Shown piece after piece: positions 1-6,153 of a stretch of DNA of 19,049 nucleotides. Within the stretch, counting starts at the first letter, position 1. Every line of letters starts with the position of its first letter. The stretch is taken from positions 1 to 19,049 of the forward strand of contig CAYQMF010000126.1 in assembly GCA_964418595.1 (NCBI GenBank). The letters run 5' to 3'. The notes under the pieces are model-generated. The model did no database searches. It was given only the letters and a program-made list of their open reading frames with translations, and had not been told where the DNA came from. Source of the stretch: CAYQMF01 sp964418595 (GTDB lineage: Bacteria > Planctomycetota > UBA1135 > UBA2386). The position numbers were made by a program, and so were the translations under genes.

Positions 1-704
1 GCGGCCGCGTGCTCCTCGGCCGCGCGCCCGAGCGCCTGTGCCATGCGGCGGTAGAGCCGTAGGTCGCGCAGCGCCTGCGCCGCCCCGTCGTGCAGCGCCG
101 CCGCAGCCGCGTGGCGGCCGGCCAGGGACTCGACCCCGGCAGCGAGGGCGGCGAGGCGGGGATCGGTGGGCGTGCCGCTGTCGCTGCCGGTGAGCGACCT
201 GGCGCGCGCCAGCGCCGCGCCGGCCTCGGCCTGGTCGAACCGCGCACACGCCAGCTCGCCGCGCAGTAGTTCGACCTCGAGGCGCTGCGCCATCGTGGCT
301 TCGCGCGCGCCGGCAGCGCGCCCGAGAGCCGCGCCGGCCGCCTCGACCTCGCCGGCCATCCAGGCCACTCGGGCCTCGAGCAGGAACACGTCCTCACGCG
401 GTTCGCCGGCACGCACGAAGGCCGCGTCGGCCAGCGCCAGCGTCTGCCGCGCCGCGGCGAACTCACCTTCCTCTGCGAGCAGGATCGTGAGGTTGAAGCT
501 GCCGTCGCCGATCTCCTTGGCGTCGTCCATCAGCCGCGCGAGGTCGAGCGCGCGCTGGAACAGGGGCCGCGCGCGGGCCAGATCGCCGGCATCGAAAGCC
601 ATGCGTGCCTCCGTGGCGGTGCGCAGCAGGTCTCGCCGCAGCGGCTCCTCGCGCACCGGCGCGGCGCAGGCCGCCAGCACACAGACCAGCATGTGGTGCC
701 TCAT
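1..704 (-). CDS. TPR-like lipoprotein, last gene of Mla-type operon (3' end cut off)
   Basis: Translating the minus strand from the ATG at 704-702 gives an open frame to the window edge (234 codons, no stop), so the C-terminus is missing. The N-terminus is a short signal peptide with a lipobox (residues 10-13, LAAC), which predicts a lipid-anchored, extracytoplasmic protein with Cys13 as the first mature residue. The rest is Ala/Leu/Arg-rich helical repeat sequence; residues about 36-95 fit two TPR-type helix pairs (FDAGDLARARPLFQRAL, then EEGEFAAARQTLALADAAF). The start overlaps the stop of the MCE gene (ATGA, 701-704), so it is translationally coupled to it. By position it may be the periplasmic partner of the transporter, the place taken by MlaC or a PqiC-like lipoprotein in other operons, but it resembles neither. 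The function is inferred from position only. Confidence 0.75.
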   Translation of the reverse strand, partial: MRHHMLVCVLAACAAPVREEPLRRDLLRTATEARMAFDAGDLARARPLFQRALDLARLMDDAKEIGDGSFNLTILLAEEGEFAAARQTLALADAAFVRAGEPREDVFLLEARVAWMAGEVEAAGAALGRAAGAREATMAQRLEVELLRGELACARFDQAEAGAALARARSLTGSDSGTPTDPRLAALAAGVESLAGRHAAAAALHDGAAQALRDLRLYRRMAQALGRAAEEHAA

Positions 705-1816
705 CGCCGCACCGCTCCGCTCCCGCCTGCCTCACCCGGCGCCATGCGACCCGGACCGGGCGTCGGCGCCACGTAGCCGCTGATCAGCCAGTGCGCCTGG
801 ACGGCGAGGACCAGCCGGTCGATCTCCGCGAGCGCGCCGCGCGCCTGCGCGACGACACCGGTGAGGTTGCGCGCCTCGCCGCGCACCGTGGTCGCCAGTT
901 CCGGCAGCACCGCGGTGAAGCTTGCCAGATCGTCGAGTGCCGCCCGCACCCGCGCGAGGACGCCCTGCACGTCGTCGAGCAGCGCCGGCATCCGGTCGAT
1001 GCTGACGCGCGTGGAGGTGATGAGCCCGTCGGCGTTCGCGGCGACGCTGCTCGCATCGGTCGCGACGGCCTTGATGATGGCGACCAACTCGTCGATCGCC
1101 GTGCGCGCCCGCTCGACGGTCGCCGCCGCCGACTTCAGGGCGTCCCCGGTCGTGCGCGCCCACTCCCCGTCGACCAACAGACGGCCGGCGAGACCCTCGC
1201 CGCGTTCGAGTGCCTGCGTGAGGCGATCGGCGCGCTGCAGGATCTGCTGCAGGCTGCCGGCAGGATCGGCCAACCCCTGGGCGAGGACGCTGTGGCTCTG
1301 GATCACCTCGCGCGCCGCCTTCAGCGTGGGCATCAGCTCGGCGCTGATGTCCTGCAGGAGCTGGGTCGGCTCGCGATCGGGCGCGGCATCGAACCTCGCG
1401 CCCGCCTCGGCGGGCGTGCCGGTGCCGCGCGTGATCTCGATGTAGGCATCGCCGGTGAGCCCGAACGTCTTGCGCTTGATGATCCAGGCCGAGTCGACGC
1501 GCACGAAGCGGAAGAACGGTCCCTGGATCGACAACCGGGCGTGCATGCGGTCGGTCTGATCGTCGATCCAGAGGTCGTCGACGGTCCCGACCGTGGAACC
1601 GAGCATCTCGACGCTCGAGCCGCGCCGAAGGCCGAACGAGCCGTCCTCCGGCAGCAGCAGCTCGATCGCCACGAACCGCCCGAACCAGCGCTGGGCGCGC
1701 GCGGTCAGGAAGACCAGCGTGATCAGCGCGAGCAGCGTGATCAGCACGAACGAGCCCACGACGGGCCTCACCTCCCGGAACTGCGGCCCCTGCGCCGGTG
1801 TCGTGGACCCGCTCAT
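701..1816 (-). CDS. mlaD: MlaD-like MCE-domain protein of lipid ABC transporter
   Basis: The product is 371 aa. One N-terminal membrane helix (residues about 19-38) is followed by a single MCE domain (about 47-133) with the family pattern of a Gly/Val-rich barrel ending in TGDAYIEI. Then comes a long, nearly continuous helical region (about 145-345) rich in Ala, Asp and Arg, and a C-terminal 'AHWLISGY' type tail. In the MCE family the barrel forms a ring hexamer on the periplasmic side of the permease, and the long helices form a tunnel for lipids. I chose the ATG at 1816 because it overlaps the previous stop (ATGA at 1813-1816) and has a GGGAGAG ribosome-binding site; an upstream ATG at 1915 would add an Arg-rich leader read out of frame through the ATPase gene. 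The MCE assignment is firm. The lipid substrate and the direction of transport cannot be read from the sequence. Confidence 0.9.
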   Translation of the reverse strand: MSGSTTPAQGPQFREVRPVVGSFVLITLLALITLVFLTARAQRWFGRFVAIELLLPEDGSFGLRRGSSVEMLGSTVGTVDDLWIDDQTDRMHARLSIQGPFFRFVRVDSAWIIKRKTFGLTGDAYIEITRGTGTPAEAGARFDAAPDREPTQLLQDISAELMPTLKAAREVIQSHSVLAQGLADPAGSLQQILQRADRLTQALERGEGLAGRLLVDGEWARTTGDALKSAAATVERARTAIDELVAIIKAVATDASSVAANADGLITSTRVSIDRMPALLDDVQGVLARVRAALDDLASFTAVLPELATTVRGEARNLTGVVAQARGALAEIDRLVLAVQAHWLISGYVAPTPGPGRMAPGEAGGSGAVRR

Positions 1817-2463
1817 GAGCGTCTCTCCCGGGCGGCGTCGAGGCGCGGACCAGCGGGCAGGTCGCCTGGCTCCCCGGCGTCGGCGAACAACACGACCGCC
1901 GCGCCGCGGGTGCACGCCGCGCGCGTGAGCGCCACGAGACCGGCACGGAGCGCGGGTGACGCGGCCGCACCGACTGGCTCGAGCAGCAGGAGCGCCGGCG
2001 CGCCGAGGAAGGCCCGCACGGCCGCGGCGGCCGCGAGATCCCGGCGACTCGTCTGGTGCGGACGCGTGCGCGGCACGTCGTCGAGCCCCAGGTGTCGCGC
2101 CAACGCCCTCGCCTCTTCGCGAATGGCGCTCTCCGGCACGGACGTTCGATCGAGCATCGGCATCACCACGTTCTCATCGACGTTGAGGTTCTGGATCCAG
2201 GCGAGGCCCTCGCCGAGCCGACCGATCCGACCACGCAGAGCGTAGGTCGCCGGCACCGACAGCGCGCCCCATTCCTCGCCGAACACGGCGACATCACCCG
2301 CCGTCGGAGCAGCGAGGCCACACACCACATCGGCCAGCGCCGCGGCCAGCTCGACGCTGGCTGCGACCACCGCGCATTCACCGGCCTCCACGCACAGGTC
2401 GAGATCGGCGACGTGGGGTGCGAGCGCCAGGGACGAGACGCGCAACGGAGACGGCGCCGTCAT
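1813..2463 (-). CDS. Degenerate MlaF-like ABC subunit (probable pseudo-ATPase)
   Basis: The product is 216 aa. It lies between MlaE and MlaD homologues, where MlaF is expected, and overlaps both by ATGA (2460-2463 and 1813-1816). The ABC fold is still traceable: VEAGE before the expected P-loop, GLAAPTAGDVAVFGEEW after it, NLNVDENVVMPML in the Q-loop-to-helical segment, and PALLLLEP at Walker B. The catalytic motifs are gone. The Walker A position reads AASVELAAAL (residues 34-43; Ala41 stands where the invariant Lys should be). There is no Q-loop Gln (LGEGLAWI). The signature is TSRR instead of LSGG (138-141). Walker B has lost its Asp (LLLLEP, 158-163), and the H-loop His is Ala194. The frame is intact, with no stop or frameshift, which argues for a maintained protein. 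It is also shorter than the usual 240-270 aa. ATP hydrolysis by this protein is not expected. It may pair with a catalytic ATPase encoded elsewhere or act as a structural subunit. Confidence 0.75.
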   Translation of the reverse strand: MTAPSPLRVSSLALAPHVADLDLCVEAGECAVVAASVELAAALADVVCGLAAPTAGDVAVFGEEWGALSVPATYALRGRIGRLGEGLAWIQNLNVDENVVMPMLDRTSVPESAIREEARALARHLGLDDVPRTRPHQTSRRDLAAAAAVRAFLGAPALLLLEPVGAAASPALRAGLVALTRAACTRGAAVVLFADAGEPGDLPAGPRLDAARERRS

Positions 2464-3275
2464 AGCTGGTAGCTCAGGGCGGTGATCAGCACGCACACCA
2501 GGAACAGCGCGATCATCGAGCCGGACAGGGCGCGCGTGGCGGCCTTCGGTACTTCGGTCGAGGCGCTGCCACAGGCGAGGCCGGCGTGGCAGCAGACGGC
2601 GCCGACGCAGATCGGCGCGAGCAGGCTCTTGGCGAGCGGGCTCGCCACGTCGGTCCAGCGCAGCGGTGTGAGCACGCCGACGATGAAGTCGAGCGGGCCG
2701 GCGTCCTGCAGCGCGGTCAGCAAGGAGGCGAGGTAGCCGGTCGCGAACGCCGTGATCGTGAACAGGATGTCGAGGCAGACGACGGAGACGACCATGCCCG
2801 CGATCCGGGGCAGGACGAGATAGCGCAGCGGATCGACGCCGAGGGCCGCGAGCAGGTGCACTTCGCGCCGCACGGTCATGTTGCCGAGCTCCGTGGCCAT
2901 GGCGCTGCCGCTGCGCATGATGACGATGAGGCCCACGAGCAAGGGCGCCAGCTCCCGCACGATCACGGTCACGAGCAGGGGGCCGAGCAACTCGGTCTGG
3001 CCGACCTGGCTGAGCCAGACCCGCGCCTGCAGGACGACCGCCACCCCCACCAGCATCGCCACGACCCCGGCCAGGGTCATGGCCTGGGCGCCGGTGAAGA
3101 ACACCTGCCGCCAGAGCACGTTGCGGACCGCCCGCGTCCAGCTCGACGGCCGCAGCGCAAGCGTGGCCACGTGCGTGGCGAGCGCCGTCAGGTACGCGAC
3201 ATCGCGAACCTCGCGGGCCAACCACCGGCTCGTGTTCGCCACCGGCGCGAGGAGCGTGGATGCGGCAGAAGACAA
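2460..3275 (-). CDS. mlaE: MlaE-like permease of lipid ABC transporter
   Basis: The product is 271 aa from a TTG start. It shows the MlaE permease core: an N-terminal amphipathic segment, then hydrophobic helices, with the family block RELAPLLVGLIVIMRSGSA (about residues 107-125), ELGNMTVRREVHLLAALGVDP and YLVLPRIAGM, which is the coupling region that contacts the ATPase. The C-terminus has the usual CGSASTEVPKAATRALSGS stretch before the last helix. In the family, two MlaE copies sit in the inner membrane under an MCE hexamer. The start is uncertain: TTG at 3275 has no clear ribosome-binding site, and a GTG at 3242 in the same frame would shorten the protein by 11 residues. The stop overlaps the start of the next gene. 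It is the first gene of the coupled operon; 88 bases separate it from the secreted hydrolase gene upstream on the same strand. Confidence 0.92.
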   Translation of the reverse strand: MSSAASTLLAPVANTSRWLAREVRDVAYLTALATHVATLALRPSSWTRAVRNVLWRQVFFTGAQAMTLAGVVAMLVGVAVVLQARVWLSQVGQTELLGPLLVTVIVRELAPLLVGLIVIMRSGSAMATELGNMTVRREVHLLAALGVDPLRYLVLPRIAGMVVSVVCLDILFTITAFATGYLASLLTALQDAGPLDFIVGVLTPLRWTDVASPLAKSLLAPICVGAVCCHAGLACGSASTEVPKAATRALSGSMIALFLVCVLITALSYQL

Positions 3276-3331
3276 CCGCCGCAGGATGCCACACCGCCCG
3301 CGGCGTCACAAGCAAGCCGCGTGGCCGATGC

Positions 3332-3343
3332 GCCGTGCCGGCA
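3332..3343. promoter_or_regulatory. 12-bp perfect palindrome upstream of the MlaE operon
   Basis: The sequence CGTGCCGGCACG is a perfect palindrome in the 88-base gap between the hydrolase stop and the MlaE start, about 60 bases upstream of the latter. It could be a dimer-binding operator. It could also be chance in DNA this GC-rich, and with no loop it makes a poor terminator. No recognisable -35/-10 pair stands near it. Confidence 0.2.
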
Positions 3344-3363
3344 CGCCCTGTCGCGCAGCAGGC

Positions 3364-5496
3364 CTACTGCCGGCCGCCGATGTGCGTGCCCATGCCGCGG
3401 GTCGTCGTGAGGCCGAGACCGTTGGCGCGCGGGTCGTACACCACGAACTGGGAGTAGAGCGCCGTGCCCAGGAGGTTCTGCGCGATCGGGATGCGCAGCG
3501 TCGTCGCGGTCGAACCGAAGATGCTGGTGGTCAGCGGCAGCGCAACCACCGAGTTGGTGCGCACGGCGCAACCGGGCGCGTTGAGGAACCCGAGGTCGAC
3601 CGGCAGCGGCACGCTGTTCCACAGCGTGTTCGACGAACCGAAGTAGAGCACGGCGGGCGTCGAACGCGGCGCGGTCGCGAGCGCGTAGGTCACGTCCTGG
3701 CCGAGTTCCGGCGTCCCGGAGGCGGTGTGCGACGGCAGCCCGGCGGTACCCGCGCACGGCGAGCCGAACGCCGTGAACGTGCCCTGCACGTAGGTGCGGA
3801 ACGTGTCGAGGGCAGAACGCAGCTCCTCGCGCAGCACCTCGGCTGCGGCGGCCTTGGCGGTGTCGATGGCCTGCGTCTCGTCGGTGGCCTCGGCCACGAA
3901 CGAGCCGACCATGTACTCGCGGAAGGTGATGCCGACGCCGTTCGTGTAGATCGGCATGCGCACGTAGCCGCCCCAGCAGCGGAAGAAGCCGGCGCCGGTG
4001 CCGTAGCCGCCCTTCTTGAAGGCCATCAGGTAGTTGGCCTCGAAGACGCTGAGCTGCGTCGAGCTCAAGCCGGCCGCGTTGGCCTCCGCGACCATCACGG
4101 GGTACAGCGCACCCTCCGCGTAGCCGCCGGTCTGGTAGTCGTTGCGCATCAGCTCGTAGAACTTGTCCCGCTGCGCGCCGAGGTAGCCGTTGATCACCTG
4201 CTCGTGCAGGTGCGCGATGTCGCGGAGCGTGGTCGCGTTCGGCGGCGTGCCGCAGCCGATGTGGTGGTTGACCGCGGTCGAGGTCATGCCGAGTGCGGCG
4301 GCGCGCGAATTGAGCCCGGCGAAGCCGCCGAAGTTGTCGGTGATCGTGCGGGTGCGGTTGTTGTCCGACGCGCCCATCATCGCGCCGAGCACGGACTCCA
4401 ACGACTCGACCACGGGCGACGACATGCCCCCGGGGCAGGAGTTGCCGCCGCCGGCCGTGTACGTCGTGTAGTTGGTCGTCAACGTCGTCGTGCCGAGCTG
4501 CACGGCGCGCATCGCCTGCAGGTGGTGCAGGGTCTTCAGCGTGCTGGCCGGCTCGTGCGGCCGATCGCCGTTGATGTAGCCGAGCACCGCGCCGTTGGCG
4601 CGCTTGAGGTACACGCCGCTGTGGCCGTCGGTTCCGGCGCGCAGGATCTCGCTGATGCGCGTCGAGAGCGCGTTGCTGTTGTTGATCATCACGACGTTGA
4701 AGCGCGAGCCGAGCACCGTCGAGTAGCGCTCGATGTCGATGGCGCGCGCGCCGATCTGGCTGAGGTTGTCGGTCACCTGCTGCGCGGTGAGGCCGTAGTA
4801 GCGCCAGTTCTTCTGCGCGCCTTGGCGGATCATCACCACGTTGAAGTTGGACCCCTGTCGATCGAGGTCGTAGACCCGCGCGTTGTTGGTGGTGAGGTAT
4901 GAGCTCAGCGTCGCCGAGCTGATGTTGTAGTAGTACCACCACGACCGGCTGTCGGCACCGGTGTTGCGGATCACCACGCAGGCGTAGTAGGTGGTGCTGC
5001 CGAGCGTGTACTGCTCCAGGTCGACGATGCGGTTGCCCTGCGCGACCAGATTCGCGATCGCGGTGGGATTCGTGTTGTAGAGCCAGCCCCAGCTCTTCGC
5101 GTTGGCGCCGGTGTTCGACACCATGATGCAGGTGAAGCGCGGCGACCCGGAGCCGTTGTCGACGACCTCGAGATCGATCAGGCGCGCACTGTTGGCGGAG
5201 AGATTCGCCGACACCGCGGCGGCGTCGATGCCGTAGTACCACCACCAGCCGATCCCGTAGGCACCGGAGTTGGGCACCATCGCCACCGTGAAGGTGTACG
5301 GGTTGGTGTTCTCGATCTGGATGTCGGTGAGTCGCCAGCCTTGGCTCGTGAGGCTCGACACCTGCGCCGCGGACATGCCCGTGTTCCAGTAGGTGCCGGT
5401 CGGCGTGTCGTTCTCGCGGTCGTCTTCGACCTGGGCGGGGAGACCTGCGGCGGTGATGGCGGAGGCGAGGAGGAGAGTGGTCCTGAGTGCGTTCAT
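3364..5496 (-). CDS. Secreted polyglycine-hydrolase-like serine hydrolase with double-Trp repeats
   Basis: The product is 710 aa with a signal peptide (residues 1-21, ending LPAQ). Residues about 32-280 hold four to five repeats of roughly 45-50 residues, each with a stretch like 'F.V.MV.N.G' followed by an aromatic cluster: WWWYY (84-88), SWGWLY (135-140), SWWYYY (185-190), NWRYYG (230-235). This matches the bacterial tandem repeat domain seen N-terminal to polyglycine hydrolases. Residues about 285-570 are a class A beta-lactamase-like domain with SxxK as S318-T-L-K321, SDN at 377-379 and a KKGGYGTG stretch at 494-501 in the position of the KTG motif. Residues about 588-710 form a separate beta-rich domain with the pattern LP.DLGFLNAPGC, RIPIAQNLLGTALYSQF and DPRANGLGL, common at the ends of secreted planctomycete proteins. 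Fungal relatives cut glycine linkers in plant chitinases; the target here is unknown. The enzyme class is well supported. True beta-lactamase activity is unlikely. Confidence 0.82.
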   Translation of the reverse strand: MNALRTTLLLASAITAAGLPAQVEDDRENDTPTGTYWNTGMSAAQVSSLTSQGWRLTDIQIENTNPYTFTVAMVPNSGAYGIGWWWYYGIDAAAVSANLSANSARLIDLEVVDNGSGSPRFTCIMVSNTGANAKSWGWLYNTNPTAIANLVAQGNRIVDLEQYTLGSTTYYACVVIRNTGADSRSWWYYYNISSATLSSYLTTNNARVYDLDRQGSNFNVVMIRQGAQKNWRYYGLTAQQVTDNLSQIGARAIDIERYSTVLGSRFNVVMINNSNALSTRISEILRAGTDGHSGVYLKRANGAVLGYINGDRPHEPASTLKTLHHLQAMRAVQLGTTTLTTNYTTYTAGGGNSCPGGMSSPVVESLESVLGAMMGASDNNRTRTITDNFGGFAGLNSRAAALGMTSTAVNHHIGCGTPPNATTLRDIAHLHEQVINGYLGAQRDKFYELMRNDYQTGGYAEGALYPVMVAEANAAGLSSTQLSVFEANYLMAFKKGGYGTGAGFFRCWGGYVRMPIYTNGVGITFREYMVGSFVAEATDETQAIDTAKAAAAEVLREELRSALDTFRTYVQGTFTAFGSPCAGTAGLPSHTASGTPELGQDVTYALATAPRSTPAVLYFGSSNTLWNSVPLPVDLGFLNAPGCAVRTNSVVALPLTTSIFGSTATTLRIPIAQNLLGTALYSQFVVYDPRANGLGLTTTRGMGTHIGGRQ

Positions 5497-5694
5497 GAGT
5501 CGATCCAGAGTGGGGCGGGTCGGACGTCGACCCGTTGCGGGCGTGGAATCCGCAGGCGCATGCCGGTGTGACAGCCGGCGGCAAGAAACTCGCTACGCCC
5601 CAAGCGGTGCGGGCCAGCGTTGCGCACCGCCGATTCTGACCACGCCTGTTGCCCGCGGCACCGACGACCGGACGATCGCCGTGCAGGCAACACC
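5497..5694. promoter_or_regulatory. Divergent intergenic region
   Basis: These 198 bases separate the minus-strand hydrolase (start 5496) from the plus-strand [2Fe-2S] subunit (start 5695) and must hold both promoters. I see no convincing -35/-10 pair for either. The only symmetry is a short GCCGG/CCGGC inverted repeat around 5563-5580. The ribosome-binding sequence before 5695 (GCAGGCA) is weak. No open frame here looks like a gene. Confidence 0.5.
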
Positions 5695-6150
5695 ATGAAA
5701 CTCACCGTCAACGGCCGCCAGCACGACGTCGCGGCTCCGCCAGAGATGCCCTTGCTCTGGGTCTTGCGCGATCTGCTCGGCATGACCGGCACCAAGTACG
5801 GCTGCGGAATGGCGCAGTGCGGGGCGTGCACCGTGCACCTCGATGGCGTGGCCGTCCGCTCCTGCACGCTGCCGGTGAGTGCCGTCGGCGCGCAGGCGGT
5901 CACCACGATCGAAGGCCTCTCCGCCGACGGCACGCACCCGGTGCAGCGCGCCTGGATCGAGACCGACGTCGTGCAGTGCGGCTTCTGCCAGACCGGCCAG
6001 GTGATGAGCTGCGCCGCCCTTCTGAAGACGACGCCAACGCCGAGCGACGCGCAGATCGACGCGGCGATGGCCGGCAACCTGTGCCGCTGCGGCACCTACC
6101 AGCGGATCCACGCCGCGGTGCATCGCGCCGCCGAGCTGAGCAGGGGCTGA
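5695..6150 (+). CDS. [2Fe-2S] subunit of isoquinoline-1-oxidoreductase-type hydroxylase
   Basis: The product is 151 aa, a normal length for the small subunit of the xanthine oxidase family. The plant-type cluster is bound by Cys37, 42, 45 and 57 (TKYGCGMAQCGACTV). The second cluster is bound by Cys95, 98, 130 and 132 (QCGFCQTGQ and LCRCGTYQRI). The QCGFCQTGQ form is typical of IorA-like subunits that pair with a Tat-exported large subunit, rather than QCGYCTPGM as in xanthine dehydrogenases. It has no signal peptide, so it would be exported bound to its partner. I chose the ATG at 5695 because the family begins with a short beta strand (MKLTVNG) directly at the start. The large-subunit gene follows after 3 bases. 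The substrate is not known; IorA-like calls cover many aldehyde and N-heterocycle oxidations. Confidence 0.93.
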   Translation: MKLTVNGRQHDVAAPPEMPLLWVLRDLLGMTGTKYGCGMAQCGACTVHLDGVAVRSCTLPVSAVGAQAVTTIEGLSADGTHPVQRAWIETDVVQCGFCQTGQVMSCAALLKTTPTPSDAQIDAAMAGNLCRCGTYQRIHAAVHRAAELSRG

Positions 6151-6153
6151 ACC

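Noticed and set aside
1813..2463. MlaF homologue as a frameshifted pseudogene
   Set aside because: The frame is continuous, both ends keep exact ATGA overlaps with the neighbours, and the flanking fold segments stay in register. Loss is confined to catalytic motifs.
2878..4902. A 674-codon plus-strand frame across the gap between hydrolase and permease
   Set aside because: It runs through two genes on the other strand, is dominated by Arg, Gly, Val and Ala, and shows no domain.
3364..5496. A true antibiotic-resistance beta-lactamase
   Set aside because: The SxxK and SDN motifs are there, but the long Trp-repeat region and the extra C-terminal domain fit the polyglycine-hydrolase architecture, and the protein is more than twice the length of a beta-lactamase.
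3188..5584. A 798-codon open frame on the minus strand across the secreted hydrolase gene
   Set aside because: It is Arg/His/Pro-rich with no family signal and overlaps a well-supported gene in another frame. Long shadow frames are expected at this GC content.
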